From: Kitasatospora sp. NBC_00374
Lineage (GTDB): Bacteria > Actinomycetota > Actinomycetes > Streptomycetales > Streptomycetaceae
NCBI RefSeq assembly: GCF_041434935.1
Contig: NZ_CP107964.1
Coordinates: 7,113,001 to 7,177,000, forward strand
Reading direction: 5' to 3'
Length of the DNA stretch: 64,000 nucleotides
Made by a program: the position numbers and the translations under genes. The notes under the pieces were generated by a model. The model was given only the letters and a program-made list of their open reading frames with translations. It had not been told where the DNA came from and did not search any database. Numbering within the stretch: the stretch's first letter is position 1; each line of letters starts with the position of its first letter. Shown in pieces: positions 28,458 to 38,542 of the stretch.

Positions 28458-29015
28458 ATGAGTGAGCGTCCGCGGCTGACCGTGCTCTCCGGCCCTTCGG
28501 GGGTCGGCAAGAGCACGGTCGTCGCTCATATGAGGCAGCAACACCCCGACGTCTGGCTCTCGGTATCGGCGACGACCCGCCATCCGAGGCCCGGCGAGAA
28601 GGACGGGGTCCAGTACCACTTCGTCGACAACGACGAGTTCGACAAGCTGGTCGCCAACGGCGAGCTGCTGGAATGGGCCGTGTTCGCGGGCAACCGCTAC
28701 GGCACCCCCCGGCAGGCCGTGTTGCGGAAGCTGGAACGCGGCGAGCCGGTCCTGCTGGAGATCGACCTGCAGGGCGCGCGCCAGGTGCGCGAGTCGATGC
28801 CCGAGGCGCAGCTGGTCTTCCTGGCCCCGCCGAGCTGGGACGAGCTGGTCCGCCGGCTCACCGGCCGGGGCACCGAACCGCAGCACGTGATCGACCAGCG
28901 GCTGGATGCCGCCAAGGTCGAGCTGGCCGCGGAGCCGGAGTTCGACACGACGCTGGTCAACACCTCCGTCGAGCAGGTCGCCTCCGAGCTGCTAGCCTTG
29001 CTCGGTGTAGTCTGA
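28458..29015 (+). CDS. gmk: Guanylate kinase
   Basis: A 185-residue P-loop kinase with GPSGVGKST, the GMP-binding [13 protein letters not shown] and YHFVDNDEF regions, and a lid around RLTGRG. It phosphorylates GMP to GDP and is essential for GTP and (p)ppGpp pools. I chose the ATG at 28458, since the extra 13 residues of the longer frame would read through the -10 box. The -10 placement suggests a leaderless mRNA. rpoZ follows after 57 bases, a conserved pair. Confidence 0.95.
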   Translation: MSERPRLTVLSGPSGVGKSTVVAHMRQQHPDVWLSVSATTRHPRPGEKDGVQYHFVDNDEFDKLVANGELLEWAVFAGNRYGTPRQAVLRKLERGEPVLLEIDLQGARQVRESMPEAQLVFLAPPSWDELVRRLTGRGTEPQHVIDQRLDAAKVELAAEPEFDTTLVNTSVEQVASELLALLGVV

Positions 29016-29072
29016 CCGGATCGGCTCGTGAGTCGGATCGTGTCGGAGATATCCACTTCGGAAGGTTTTAGC

Positions 29073-29339
29073 GTGTCCTCTTCGATGACCGCGCCTGAGG
29101 GCATCATCAACCCGCCGATCGATGAGCTGCTCGAGGCCACCGACTCCAAGTACAGCCTGGTGATCTACGCGGCCAAGCGCGCGCGCCAGATCAACGCCTA
29201 CTACTCGCAGCTCGGCGAGGGCCTGCTGGAGTACGTCGGTCCGCTGGTCGACACCCACGTGCACGAGAAGCCGCTGTCGATCGCGCTCCGCGAGATCAAC
29301 GCCGGCCTGCTGACCGCTGAGGCGATCGAGGCCGCCTGA
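29073..29339 (+). CDS. rpoZ: RNA polymerase omega subunit
   Basis: An 88-residue omega subunit with the conserved [28 protein letters not shown] block and the C-terminal REINAGLL. It stabilises beta-prime in RNA polymerase; in streptomycetes loss of rpoZ impairs antibiotic production and aerial growth. The GTG at 29073 gives the known N-terminus ([10 protein letters not shown]) and has GGAAGG at 29060-29065. An upstream in-frame extension is not conserved. The hairpin at 29360 closes the transcript. Confidence 0.96.
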   Translation: MSSSMTAPEGIINPPIDELLEATDSKYSLVIYAAKRARQINAYYSQLGEGLLEYVGPLVDTHVHEKPLSIALREINAGLLTAEAIEAA

Positions 29340-29359
29340 GCTCCGGCACCCCTTCGGTG

Positions 29360-29403
29360 AGGGCCCGTCCCGCCCGGTCGAAAGACCAGGTGGGGCGGGC
29401 CCT
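29360..29403 (+). terminator. rpoZ terminator with GAAA tetraloop
   Basis: AGGGCCCG pairs with CGGGCCCT. The stem continues with a few mismatches to GGTC-GAAA-GACC, a GNRA tetraloop that stabilises the hairpin. TTCCGTGT follows. Confidence 0.8.
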
Positions 29404-29488
29404 TCCGTGTGCTCCGAGCCACATCGCGCCCGGTGTCTGAAGGGTCGTAAGGTGAACGTCGACCCGACCCGGAGGAGATGCAGCACCC

Positions 29489-30727
29489 ATGAACGCGAGC
29501 CCGGAGCAGCCCCACGCCCCGCGCGTGGTCCTCGGCGTCAGCGGCGGGATCGCCGCGTACAAGGCCTGTGAGCTGCTGCGGCGGCTCACCGAGTCCGGGC
29601 ACCGGGTCACCGTGGTGCCGACCGCCGCCGCGCTGCACTTCGTCGGCGAGGCGACCTGGGCGGCCCTCTCCGGCCGCCCGGCCGCCACCGCGACCTGGGA
29701 GAGCGTGCACGAGGTCCCGCACGTGCGGATCGGCCAGCAGGCCGACCTGGTCGTGGTCGCCCCCGCCACCGCCGACCTGATGGCCAAGGCCGCCCACGGC
29801 CTCGCCGACGACCTGCTCACCAACACCCTGCTCACCGCGCGCTGTCCGGTGGTCTTCGCACCGGCCATGCACACCGAGATGTGGGAGCACCCGGCCACCC
29901 AGGAGAACGTGGCCACGCTGCGCCGCCGGGGCGCGATCGTGCTGGAGCCCGCCGTCGGCCGGCTCACCGGGGTGGACACCGGCAAGGGGCGGCTGCCCGA
30001 GCCGTCCGCGATCTTCGAGGCCTGTCGCCGGGTGCTCGCCCGGGGCGGCCTGGACCGGGACCTGGCCGGGCGGCACGTGGTGGTCTCGGCCGGCGGCACC
30101 CGCGAGCCGCTCGACCCGGTGCGTTTCCTGGGCAACCGGTCCTCCGGCAAGCAGGGCTACGCGCTGGCCGCCACCGCGGCGGCCCGCGGCGCCCGGGTGA
30201 CCCTGCTGTCCGCCAACGCCGAGCTGCCCGACCCGGCCGGCGTGGACGTGGTCCGCGTCTCCACCGCGCTGCAGCTGCGGGAGGCCGCGCTCAAGGCGGT
30301 GGTGGACGCCGACGTGGTGGTGATGGCGGCGGCGGTGGCCGACTTCCGGCCCGCCGAGTACGTCACCGGGAAGATCAAGAAGGTGGACGGGGTGGATCCC
30401 GCGCCGGTCGCCCTGGTCCGCAACCCCGACATCCTGGCGGAGCTGTCCGCCCACCGCGCCCGTTCGGGCCAGCTGGTCGTCGGTTTCGCCGCCGAGACCG
30501 ACCGGGTGCTCGAGAACGGCCGGGCCAAGCTCGCCCGCAAGGGCTGCGACCTCCTGGTGGTGAACGAGGTCGGCGACGGGAAGGCCTTCGGCCAGGACAC
30601 CAACGCCGCCGTGGTACTGGCCGCCGACGGCGCCGAGGTGCCGATCCCGGACGGTCCGAAGGAGGCCCTCGCGGACACCGTCTGGGACGAGGTCGTCGCC
30701 CTGCTGGGCAGGTCGGCCGGGCTGTGA
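29489..30727 (+). CDS. coaBC: Phosphopantothenoylcysteine decarboxylase / phosphopantothenate-cysteine ligase
   Basis: A 412-residue bifunctional enzyme. The N-terminal flavin CoaC domain (about 1-185) has GVSGGIAAYKA and the PAMHTEMW substrate motif. The CoaB domain (about 195-410) begins VVVSAGGTREPLDPVRF, with GFAAETD and the NAAVV ending motif. It couples cysteine to phosphopantothenate and decarboxylates the product on the way to coenzyme A. GGAGG at 29471-29475 supports the ATG at 29489. It sits between rpoZ and metK, the conserved order. Confidence 0.95.
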   Translation: MNASPEQPHAPRVVLGVSGGIAAYKACELLRRLTESGHRVTVVPTAAALHFVGEATWAALSGRPAATATWESVHEVPHVRIGQQADLVVVAPATADLMAKAAHGLADDLLTNTLLTARCPVVFAPAMHTEMWEHPATQENVATLRRRGAIVLEPAVGRLTGVDTGKGRLPEPSAIFEACRRVLARGGLDRDLAGRHVVVSAGGTREPLDPVRFLGNRSSGKQGYALAATAAARGARVTLLSANAELPDPAGVDVVRVSTALQLREAALKAVVDADVVVMAAAVADFRPAEYVTGKIKKVDGVDPAPVALVRNPDILAELSAHRARSGQLVVGFAAETDRVLENGRAKLARKGCDLLVVNEVGDGKAFGQDTNAAVVLAADGAEVPIPDGPKEALADTVWDEVVALLGRSAGL

Positions 30728-30881
30728 TCCCGGTTGCTTGTACATCCCATTGCGCGGGCAGGTAGCCCGTCCCAGGTGCCTGACCGTTACACTCCAGGAA
30801 TCAAGTCTTTCCGGATGACCACGGCCGGTCTGCCGAGCCGTGGTCCTTCAGTCAGCAGCCGCTGCAACCCCAGGGAGCGCT

Positions 30882-32090
30882 GTGTCTCGCCGCCTGTTCA
30901 CCTCGGAGTCGGTCACCGAGGGACACCCCGACAAGATCGCTGACCAGATCAGCGACACCATCCTCGACGCCCTCCTCAAGGAGGACCCCACCTCGCGCGT
31001 GGCCGTGGAGACGCTGATCACCACCGGCCTGGTGCACATCGCCGGTGAGGTCACCACCAAGGCCTACGCGCCGATCGCGCAGCTCGTCCGGGAGAAGATC
31101 CTGGAGATCGGCTACGACAGCTCCAAGAAGGGCTTCGACGGCGCCTCGTGCGGCGTCTCGGTCTCGATCGGCTCGCAGTCGCCCGACATCGCGCAGGGTG
31201 TGGACACGGCGTACGAGGCTCGGGTCGAGGGCGATGACGACCACCTGGACAAGCAGGGCGCGGGCGACCAGGGCCTGATGTTCGGCTACGCGTGCGACGA
31301 CACGCCCGAGCTGATGCCGCTGCCGATCACCCTGGCGCACCGGCTCTCCCGCCGGCTGTCCGAGGTCCGCAAGAACGGGACCATCCCGTACCTGCGTCCC
31401 GACGGCAAGACCCAGGTCACCATCGAGTACGACGGCGACAAGGCCGTCCGCCTCGACACCGTGGTGGTCTCCTCGCAGCACGCGAGCGACATCGACCTGG
31501 AGTCGCTGCTCACCCCGGACATCCGCGAGTTCGTCGTGGAGCCGGAGCTCAAGCGCCTCGCCGACGACGGCATCAAGCTCGTCACCGACGGCTACCGCCT
31601 GCTGGTCAACCCGACCGGCCGCTTCGAGATCGGCGGCCCGATGGGCGACGCCGGTCTCACCGGCCGCAAGATCATCATCGACACCTACGGCGGCATGGCC
31701 CGCCACGGCGGCGGTGCCTTCTCCGGCAAGGACCCGTCCAAGGTCGACCGCTCGGCCGCCTACGCCATGCGCTGGGTCGCCAAGCACATCGTCGCCGCCG
31801 GCCTCGCCACTCGCGCCGAGGTCCAGGTCGCGTACGCGATCGGCAAGGCCGAGCCGGTCGGCCTGTTCGTCGAGACCTTCGGCACCGAGACCGTCCCGGT
31901 CCTCAAGATCCAGGAAGCCGTGGTGAAGGTCTTCGACCTCCGCCCCGCCGCGATCATCCGTGACCTGGACCTGCTCCGCCCGATCTACGCGAAGACCGCC
32001 GCGTACGGCCACTTCGGCCGTGAGGACGCGGACTTCACCTGGGAGCGCACCGACCGGGTCGAGGAGCTGAAGAAGGCCGTCCAGGCCTGA
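30882..32090 (+). CDS. metK: S-adenosylmethionine synthetase
   Basis: A 402-residue enzyme with the family motifs [11 protein letters not shown] at the N-terminus, [12 protein letters not shown] and the phosphate-binding [16 protein letters not shown]. It makes AdoMet from methionine and ATP; in Streptomyces, AdoMet levels influence antibiotic output. The GTG at 30882 ([10 protein letters not shown]) matches the conserved start and has AGGGAG close upstream; the 14 residues of a longer frame are not conserved. I looked for a SAM riboswitch in the 154-base leader and found none convincing. A 15-base hairpin follows at 32105. Confidence 0.96.
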   Translation: MSRRLFTSESVTEGHPDKIADQISDTILDALLKEDPTSRVAVETLITTGLVHIAGEVTTKAYAPIAQLVREKILEIGYDSSKKGFDGASCGVSVSIGSQSPDIAQGVDTAYEARVEGDDDHLDKQGAGDQGLMFGYACDDTPELMPLPITLAHRLSRRLSEVRKNGTIPYLRPDGKTQVTIEYDGDKAVRLDTVVVSSQHASDIDLESLLTPDIREFVVEPELKRLADDGIKLVTDGYRLLVNPTGRFEIGGPMGDAGLTGRKIIIDTYGGMARHGGGAFSGKDPSKVDRSAAYAMRWVAKHIVAAGLATRAEVQVAYAIGKAEPVGLFVETFGTETVPVLKIQEAVVKVFDLRPAAIIRDLDLLRPIYAKTAAYGHFGREDADFTWERTDRVEELKKAVQA

Positions 32091-32104
32091 CCCCCGCCTC
32101 CGCA

Positions 32105-32138
32105 GGACGGCGGCCGCCCGGCAGGGCGGCCGCCGTCC
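32105..32138 (+). terminator. metK terminator
   Basis: A perfect 15-base stem (GGACGGCGGCCGCCC and complement) with the GGCA loop begins 14 bases after the metK stop, with TTTCC a few bases beyond. Confidence 0.85.
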
Positions 32139-32230
32139 GCTGCGTTTCCGGGGGTTGTCGGCGGGATCGGCTACGTTGAGGGTCGGGCCCGGGCGGCTGA
32201 CCTGGGCGGGGAGTGCGGAGCACGGGAGCG

Positions 32231-34297
32231 ATGGGCAGCGCAGAGGGCGCCGGCGAGCAGCTGGCCTTCATCCGGGAGACGGTCCGCCGCGCCCGGCCCA
32301 AGGTCGCCCGCGGGCTGGAGCTGGCCGATCCGCTGCCGGTGGCCCGCGTCCTGGTGGACAAGGGCGTGCTCAGCCTCGACCAGTACTTCGACTACGCGGT
32401 GCCGGCCGCCATGGACGAGGACGCCCAGCCGGGCGTCCGGGTCCGGGTCCGGTTCGGCGCCCGGGTCGGCGCCTCCGGCCGGCGTGAGGGCGGGCAACTG
32501 CACGACGGGTTCGTCGTGGAGCGGCTGGCCGCCTCCGACTACCCCGGGCCGCTGGCCCCGCTCTCCCGGGTGCTGTCCCCGGAGCGGGTGCTCACCCCCG
32601 CGCTGCTGCGGCTGTGCCGGGCGGTCGCCGACCGCTACGCGGGCACCCTGGCCGACGTCCTGCAGCTCGCCGTCCCGCCCCGGCACGCCGGCGCCGAGGC
32701 CGAGCCCTCACCGCGCCCGCTGCCCCCGCCGACGCTCCCCGACCCCGGCAGCTGGGCCCGCTACCCACAGGGCCCGGCCTTCCTCACCGCCCTGGCCGCG
32801 GGCCACGCGCCGCGCGCCGTGTGGACGGCGCTGCCCGGGCCCGACTGGCCCGCGGAGATCGCCCGAGCCGTCGCGGCCACCCTGGCCGGCGGCCGCGGCG
32901 CCCTGGTGGTGCTGCCCGACGGCCGGGCGGCCGGGCGGGTCGACGAGGCACTCACCGCGCTGCTCGGCCCCGGCCGGCACACCGCGCTGGCCGCCGACGC
33001 CGGCCCGCAGGAGCGCTACCGGCGCTGGCTCGCGGTCAGCCGCGGCTCGGTCCGGGCCGTCATCGGCACCCGGGCGGCGATGTTCGCCCCCGTCCGCGAC
33101 CTCGGCCTGGTCGTCGTCTGGTCGGACGGTGACAGCAGCCACAGCGACCTGCACGCCCCGTACGCGCACGTACGGGAGGTGGCGCTGCTGCGGGCCGCCG
33201 AGGAGGGCGCCGGGGTGCTGCTCGGCGGGCTGTCCACCACCGTCGAGGCGGCCCAGCTGGTGCGGACGGGCTGGGCCCGGCCGCTGGCCGCCGACCGCGA
33301 CACCGTCCGGGCGCTGGCGCCGCGGGTCCGTACCGTCACCGATCTGGACGAGGCCAGGGACGAGGCCGCCAGGGCCGCCCGGCTGCCCTCGGTGGCCTGG
33401 ACGGCGGCGCGGGAGGCGCTGGAGCGCGGCCCGGTGCTGATCCAGGTGCCCCGACGCGGCTACCAGCCCCGGCTCGCCTGCGGACGCTGCCGGGAGCCGG
33501 CCCGCTGCCGGCCCTGCGGCGGGCCGCTGGAATCCGTCGGCGCGGACCAGCCGCCGTCCTGCACCTGGTGCGGGACGCCCGAACCGGACTGGCACTGCGC
33601 CGAGTGCGGCTCCTTCCGGCTGCGGGCCCAGGTGGTCGGTGCCCGGCGGACGGCGGAGGAACTCGGCAAGGCCTTCCCCCGGGTGCCGGTGCGTACCTCC
33701 GGAAAGGACGCCGTGCTGGCCACCGTGCCCGGCACACCCGCCCTGGTGATCGCCACACCCGGAGCCGAACCTCTGGCCGAGGGCGGCTACGCGGCCGCCC
33801 TGCTGCTCGACGGCTGGGCCCTGCTCAACCGGCCCGACCTGCGGGCCGGCGAGGAGGCCCTGCGGCGGTGGCTGACGGCCGCCGCGCTGGTGCGGCCCGC
33901 GGCGGCGGGCGGCACGGTGGTGGTGGTCGCCGAGGCGACGGCGCGGCCGGTGCAGGCGCTGGTCCGCTGGGACCCGGCGGGGCACGCCGCACTGGAACTG
34001 GAGGAGCGGGCCCAGCTGCGCTTCCCGCCGGTCTCGCGGATGGCCTCCGTCACCGGGCCGCCGCAGGCCGTGGCCGACCTGCTGGGCCTGGTCAGGCTGC
34101 CGGAGGGGGCCGACATCCTGGGGCCCGTACCGGCGCACGGCGCACGGGGCGAGGAGCTGGAGCGGGCGCTGCTGAGGGTCGAGCCCGGGCAGGGCGCGGC
34201 GCTGGCGGCGGCGCTGAAGGCGGCCCAGATCGCGCGGCTCGCGCTGCGGGGGTCCGAGCCGGTGCGGATCCGGATCGACCCGCCGGACATCGGCTGA
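32231..34297 (+). CDS. priA: PriA-family primosomal protein N', ATPase motifs degenerate
   Basis: A 688-residue PriA-like protein. The N-terminal DNA-binding domain (about 40-140, with VLVDKGVLSLDQYFDYAVP) is followed by a helicase-like core and a zinc region with CGRC, CRPC, CTWC and CAEC pairs. The Walker A loop is replaced by a sequence around LPGPDWPAEI, and the DEEH box by WSDGDSSH, so ATP hydrolysis is unlikely. The same loss is known for actinobacterial PriA annotated as lacking helicase activity. The zinc pairs are intact. I used the ATG at 32231; a GTG at 32213 is the alternative. It may help load DnaB without unwinding. Confidence 0.88.
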   Translation: MGSAEGAGEQLAFIRETVRRARPKVARGLELADPLPVARVLVDKGVLSLDQYFDYAVPAAMDEDAQPGVRVRVRFGARVGASGRREGGQLHDGFVVERLAASDYPGPLAPLSRVLSPERVLTPALLRLCRAVADRYAGTLADVLQLAVPPRHAGAEAEPSPRPLPPPTLPDPGSWARYPQGPAFLTALAAGHAPRAVWTALPGPDWPAEIARAVAATLAGGRGALVVLPDGRAAGRVDEALTALLGPGRHTALAADAGPQERYRRWLAVSRGSVRAVIGTRAAMFAPVRDLGLVVVWSDGDSSHSDLHAPYAHVREVALLRAAEEGAGVLLGGLSTTVEAAQLVRTGWARPLAADRDTVRALAPRVRTVTDLDEARDEAARAARLPSVAWTAAREALERGPVLIQVPRRGYQPRLACGRCREPARCRPCGGPLESVGADQPPSCTWCGTPEPDWHCAECGSFRLRAQVVGARRTAEELGKAFPRVPVRTSGKDAVLATVPGTPALVIATPGAEPLAEGGYAAALLLDGWALLNRPDLRAGEEALRRWLTAAALVRPAAAGGTVVVVAEATARPVQALVRWDPAGHAALELEERAQLRFPPVSRMASVTGPPQAVADLLGLVRLPEGADILGPVPAHGARGEELERALLRVEPGQGAALAAALKAAQIARLALRGSEPVRIRIDPPDIG

Positions 34298-34483
34298 GGA
34301 GCGGCAGCGGCGCGAGGCCGGGGGACAGGGCCGGCGCGGGTTGCGGCGTACGGAGGCGCACAGGTCGTCCGGCGGTCTCGCCCCGGCGTGGCCGGGAGGG
34401 GAGTTCGCCGGTCCGGGGGTCCTCGCGCCCCTGGGGGTGGCCCGGTCGCAGGGGGCGGGGCGCGAGGAGGTCGGGCGTCGGGC

Positions 34484-35020
34484 TCAGTGGGTGATGCGGG
34501 CTCCCTGCGGGGTGAGGCCGCCCTGGCGGGCCTGCGGCACGGAGCGCGAGAGCGCGGCCGCGGGCAGCAGGGACTCCTCGCGCTGCGGGGCGACCGGGAG
34601 GGGCTCGGGGAGCCGGTCGTCGCGCGGGGCCCCGGGGGCCGGGACGGAGGCGGCGGCCAGCAGGTCGCCGGCCGGGCGGCGCATCCCGTACCGGCGGTGC
34701 ACCGCCTGCTTGGTCACCCCCAGCGCGGAGCCGACCGAGTCCCAGGAGAAACCCAGGGCCCGGTCGAACTCCACCGCCGCACCGACCAGCGTCTCGACGC
34801 TCTCCCGCAACTCCTGGGCGAGCCGGACGGTGGGGGCGGGAGCCCGCCCGTACACGACGAACCCGGCGGAGGTGCTGGGCCGCCGGGGCCGGTAGACGTT
34901 GCCCAGTTGGGCGGTGAGGGTCCGCAGCGCATCGACCTGCCGCCGCACCCGCTCGATGTCCCGCACCAGCAGGTGCAGGCTCGCCCGCGCCCGGGCGTCG
35001 TGGTTGATCTGCTCGGCCAT
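34484..35020 (-). CDS. HTH-containing protein, function unknown
   Basis: A 178-residue protein. An N-terminal helical part (about 1-60, [24 protein letters not shown]) looks coiled. A central helix-turn-helix-like stretch (about 95-125) reads [27 protein letters not shown]. The C-terminus is Pro/Arg-rich and disordered. The HTH resembles those of actinobacterial proteins that avoid a clear family name. It is divergent from def, with 256 bases between starts. The ATG at 35020 begins [14 protein letters not shown]; the frame is open further upstream but enters the divergent promoter region. No target is evident. Confidence 0.72.
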   Translation of the reverse strand: MAEQINHDARARASLHLLVRDIERVRRQVDALRTLTAQLGNVYRPRRPSTSAGFVVYGRAPAPTVRLAQELRESVETLVGAAVEFDRALGFSWDSVGSALGVTKQAVHRRYGMRRPAGDLLAAASVPAPGAPRDDRLPEPLPVAPQREESLLPAAALSRSVPQARQGGLTPQGARITH

Positions 35021-35276
35021 GGCCTGGATGCCACCTCTCTCCGTACGGTCGCCTGGTGGGCCCCTCCTGCCCGATGGCGGGCAAGGAGGGAGGGACGCAC
35101 TGGCGCCCCGGTCAACTCCACTTGACCAACGCCCGACCGGGGCCGGGGTCACGCGCCCGTTCAGAGAAGGGGTATGCCAGATCGTGGGCCGAACGTGGGG
35201 CGGGCATTGCATAGACTTCCCGGTGGTCCTCCGTGGACCCCGCCCACCGACCCGGTACGAACAGGAGCACGACGCC

Positions 35277-35822
35277 ATGGCGATCCAGCCGATCCGGATC
35301 TTCGGCGACCCGGTGCTCCGGGCCACCGCCAGGCCGGTGACCGTCTTCGACAAGGAGCTCCGCCGCCTGGTCAAGGACCTCACCGACACCATGCTGGACG
35401 CCCCGGGCGCCGGCCTGGCGGCCCCTCAACTGGGCGTGTCGCTTCGGGTCTTCACGTACTGCGTGGACGGCGTGGTCGGGCACCTGATCAACCCGGACCT
35501 CAGCCTCACCGACGAGGAGCAGGACGGCCCCGAGGGCTGCCTCTCGCTGCCCGGCCTGCAGTTCGACACCAAGCGGGCCCACGGGGTGGTCGCCAAGGGC
35601 TTCGACATGCACGGCGAACCGGTGACCGTCGAGGGCACCCAGCTGCTCGCCCGCTGCATCCAGCACGAGACCGACCACCTGGACGGCATCATCTTCATCG
35701 ACCGCCTCGACCGCGAGCAGCGCAAGGCCGCGCTCCGGGCGATACGCGAGGCGGAGTGGGGCGACGGGCCCGCGCCGACCGTCCGGGTCTCCCCGCACAG
35801 CACCTTCGGCTCCGCCCGCTGA
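35277..35822 (+). CDS. def: Peptide deformylase
   Basis: A 181-residue enzyme with the three canonical motifs [13 protein letters not shown] and QHETDHLDG, which supply the metal ligands Cys, His and His and the catalytic Glu. It removes the formyl group from new polypeptides. AGGAG at 35263-35267 supports the ATG at 35277. fmt starts 22 bases after the stop, so the formylation and deformylation genes are adjacent, the usual arrangement. Confidence 0.95.
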   Translation: MAIQPIRIFGDPVLRATARPVTVFDKELRRLVKDLTDTMLDAPGAGLAAPQLGVSLRVFTYCVDGVVGHLINPDLSLTDEEQDGPEGCLSLPGLQFDTKRAHGVVAKGFDMHGEPVTVEGTQLLARCIQHETDHLDGIIFIDRLDREQRKAALRAIREAEWGDGPAPTVRVSPHSTFGSAR

Positions 35823-35843
35823 ACCCCTGAGAGAAAGGCACCC

Positions 35844-36779
35844 ATGCGCCTCGTCTTCGCCGGCACCCCCGAGGTCGCCGTCCCCGCCCTGGACGCCCTG
35901 CTGGCCTCCGACCGGCACGAGGTCGTCGCGGTGGTCACCCGCCCCGACGCCCCGGCCGGCCGCGGCCGCAAGCTGGTGGCCAGTCCCGTCGCGCAGCGCG
36001 CCGAGCAGGCCGGGATCGAGATCCTCAAGCCGGCCAGGCCGAGCGAGCCCGAGTTCCTGGCCCGGCTGGCCGAACTCGCGCCGGACTGCTGCCCGGTGGT
36101 CGCCTACGGCGCCCTGATCCGCCCCGGCGCGCTGGAGATCCCCGAGCACGGCTGGGTCAACCTGCACTTCTCGCTGCTGCCGGCCTGGCGCGGCGCGGCC
36201 CCCGTGCAGCACTCGGTGCTGGCCGGCGACGAGGTGACGGGCGCGTCCACCTTCCTGATCGAGCAGGGCCTGGACTCCGGCCCGGTGTTCGGCATCGTCA
36301 CCGAGGAGATCCGCCCGGCCGACACCAGCGGCGAGCTGCTCACCCGGCTCTCGCACTCCGGCGCCCGACTGCTGGCCGCCACCATGGACGGCATCGCGGC
36401 CGGCTCGCTGCAGCCCGTGCCGCAGCCGGCCGAGGGCATCAGCCTGGCACCGAAGATCAACGTCGAGGACGCCCGGATCGACTGGGCCCACCCCGCGCTG
36501 CGGGTCGACCGCCTGGTCCGCGGCTGCGCCCCCGCGCCGGGCGCCTGGACCACCTTCCGCGGTGAGCGGCTCAAGCTCTCCGGCCCGGTCAAGCTGGTCA
36601 CCGACAGCGCCGAGCTGGCGCCCGGCGAGCTCGCCGTCGGCAAGAACAGCGTCCGGGTCGGCACCGGCAGCCACGAGGTCGAGCTGGGCGAGGTCCAGCC
36701 GCAGGGCAAGAAGCCGATGCGCGCGGCAGACTGGGCCCGTGGGGTCCGGATCGCGTCCGGTGAGCTGCTCGGAGAGTAA
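35844..36779 (+). CDS. fmt: Methionyl-tRNA formyltransferase
   Basis: A 311-residue enzyme. The N-terminal formyltransferase domain has [19 protein letters not shown], the catalytic Asn/His in [18 protein letters not shown] and the Asp in GLDSGPV. The C-terminal OB-like domain (about 210-310) contacts initiator tRNA. It transfers a formyl group from 10-formyl-THF to Met-tRNA. GAGAAAGG precedes the ATG at 35844. It is transcribed with def and probably rsmB (58-base gap). Confidence 0.95.
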   Translation: MRLVFAGTPEVAVPALDALLASDRHEVVAVVTRPDAPAGRGRKLVASPVAQRAEQAGIEILKPARPSEPEFLARLAELAPDCCPVVAYGALIRPGALEIPEHGWVNLHFSLLPAWRGAAPVQHSVLAGDEVTGASTFLIEQGLDSGPVFGIVTEEIRPADTSGELLTRLSHSGARLLAATMDGIAAGSLQPVPQPAEGISLAPKINVEDARIDWAHPALRVDRLVRGCAPAPGAWTTFRGERLKLSGPVKLVTDSAELAPGELAVGKNSVRVGTGSHEVELGEVQPQGKKPMRAADWARGVRIASGELLGE

Positions 36780-36836
36780 CCCTGGACCTCACGTCGACCG
36801 TCTCCCATCTGATTCCGTAGCACCTTAGAGGCACCA

Positions 36837-38267
36837 GTGACCACCCCCAGCGCCAAGCGCGCCCCCCGTCCGCACCGCCGCCCCAAGAAGGACCCGGCCC
36901 GGATCGTCGCCTTCCGCGCCCTGCGCGCCGTCGACGAGCGCGACGCCTACGCCAACCTCATCCTGCCCTCCCTGCTCCGCGAGGCCGAGCAGAAGGGCAT
37001 GGACCGGCGCGACGCCGCCCTCGCCACCGAACTCGTCTACGGCACCCTGCGGATGCAGGGCAGCTACGACGCGATCATCGCCGCCTGCGTCGACCGCCCG
37101 CTGCGCGAGGTCGACCCGCCGGTGCTGGACGTGCTCGCACTCGGCGCGCACCAGCTGCTCGCCACCCGCATCCCCAGCCACGCGGCGGTCTCCGCGACCG
37201 TGGAGCTGGCCCGGGTGGTGCTCGGTGACGGCCGGGCCAAGTTCGTCAACGCCGTGCTGCGCAAGATCAGCGCCCAGGACCTGGACGCCTGGCTGCAGCA
37301 GGTCGCCCCGCCGTACGAGCAGGACGCCGAGGACCACCTCGCCGTACTGCACTCCCACCCCCGCTGGGTGGTCTCCTCGCTCTGGGACTCGCTCGGCCGC
37401 TGGCAGCCCGACGCCAGCGGGCGGAGCGCGATGGAGGAGCTGCTGGCCGCCGACAACGAGCGGCCCGAGGTGACGCTGATCGCCCGCCCCGGCCGCTCCA
37501 CCGTCGAGGAGATCGCCGCCGCCCTGCCCGAGGCCGAGCCCGGCCGCTGGTCCCCCTTCGCGCTGCGGCTCGCCGAGGGCGGCGACCCGGCCGGCGTCGA
37601 CGCCGTCCGGGAGAACCGGGCCGGCGTCCAGGACGAGGGCAGCCAGCTGGTCGCGCTCGCGCTGGCCGCCGCCCCACTGGAGGGCCCTGACCGGCTGTGG
37701 CTGGACGGCTGCGCCGGCCCCGGCGGCAAGGCCGCGCTGCTCGGCGCGCTCGCCGCCGAGCGCGGCGCCGCGCTGGTCGCCTCCGAGAAGCAGCCGCACC
37801 GGGCCCGGCTGGTGGCCAGGGCGCTCGACGGCAACCCCGGCCCGTACACCGTGATCGCCGCCGACGGGACCAGACCCGCCTGGCGCGAGGGCTCCTTCGA
37901 CCGGGTCCTGGTCGACGTCCCCTGCTCGGGCCTCGGCGCCCTGCGCCGCCGGCCGGAGGCCCGCTGGCGGCGCCGCCCCGAGGACATCGCCGGCTTCGGC
38001 CCGCTCCAGCGCGACCTGCTGCGCACCGCGATCCGGGCCACCCGGCCCGGCGGCGTGGTCGGCTACGCGACCTGCTCCCCGCACCTGGCCGAGACCCGCG
38101 CGGTGGTCGACGACGTGCTGCGCGAGGACCCCGGCGTCGAGTGGATCGACGCCCGCCCGCTGCTGCCCGGTGTCCCCGCCCTCGGCGCCGGCCCCGACGT
38201 GCAGCTCTGGCCGCACCTGCACAGCACCGACGCGATGTACCTGGCCCTGCTGCGCCGCACCTCCTGA
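36837..38267 (+). CDS. rsmB: 16S rRNA m5C967 methyltransferase
   Basis: A 476-residue RsmB/Fmu protein. The N-terminal NusB-like RNA-binding domain (about 20-150, ATELVYGTLRMQGSYDAII) is followed by a SAM-dependent methyltransferase domain with DGCAGPGGKAALL. The active-site cysteines lie in VDVPCSGLGALRRRPEARW and GYATCSPHLAET. It methylates C967 of 16S rRNA (E. coli numbering). The GTG at 36837 is preceded by AGAGG. A strong hairpin at 38279 ends this transcript. The basic N-terminus (APRPHRRPKK) probably binds RNA. Confidence 0.94.
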   Translation: MTTPSAKRAPRPHRRPKKDPARIVAFRALRAVDERDAYANLILPSLLREAEQKGMDRRDAALATELVYGTLRMQGSYDAIIAACVDRPLREVDPPVLDVLALGAHQLLATRIPSHAAVSATVELARVVLGDGRAKFVNAVLRKISAQDLDAWLQQVAPPYEQDAEDHLAVLHSHPRWVVSSLWDSLGRWQPDASGRSAMEELLAADNERPEVTLIARPGRSTVEEIAAALPEAEPGRWSPFALRLAEGGDPAGVDAVRENRAGVQDEGSQLVALALAAAPLEGPDRLWLDGCAGPGGKAALLGALAAERGAALVASEKQPHRARLVARALDGNPGPYTVIAADGTRPAWREGSFDRVLVDVPCSGLGALRRRPEARWRRRPEDIAGFGPLQRDLLRTAIRATRPGGVVGYATCSPHLAETRAVVDDVLREDPGVEWIDARPLLPGVPALGAGPDVQLWPHLHSTDAMYLALLRRTS

Positions 38268-38278
38268 CGGCCGGGCCC

Positions 38279-38313
38279 GCCCGCCGCCGCGGGGAGACCC
38301 GCGTGCGGCGGGC
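38279..38313 (+). terminator. rsmB terminator
   Basis: GCCCGCCGC-CGCGGG pairs with CCCGCG-T-GCGGCGGGC (one bulged T), and the GAGA tetraloop closes the stem. It begins 12 bases after the rsmB stop. Confidence 0.8.
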
Positions 38314-38542
38314 ACCCCCCGGGCGGGCACCGGATCCGGCCGCAGCTCAGCGGCGGCGCCCATCCGTGCTTCGCCCGCAATCCCGGGCCGGTGAGCCGTC
38401 CGCGTCCGCGACCCGCTCGGCCACGGTCGAGATCTCGATCCAGCACCGTCCGGCGCTCGTCCTGCCCGTGGCCGACGGGAGTTGATGCACCGACGGCAAG
38501 TAATGCTGGACAAAGCGGCCGGTGCGGCAGAGGGTTGCGGTC

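Noticed and set aside
30728-30881. SAM riboswitch upstream of metK
   Set aside because: A GCTGCAACC stretch recalls one element of SAM-I/IV aptamers, but the other helices and conserved bases could not be found.
35021-35276. Additional small gene between the HTH protein and def
   Set aside because: Open frames extend through the gap, but none has a ribosome binding site or recognisable protein; it is probably promoter sequence.
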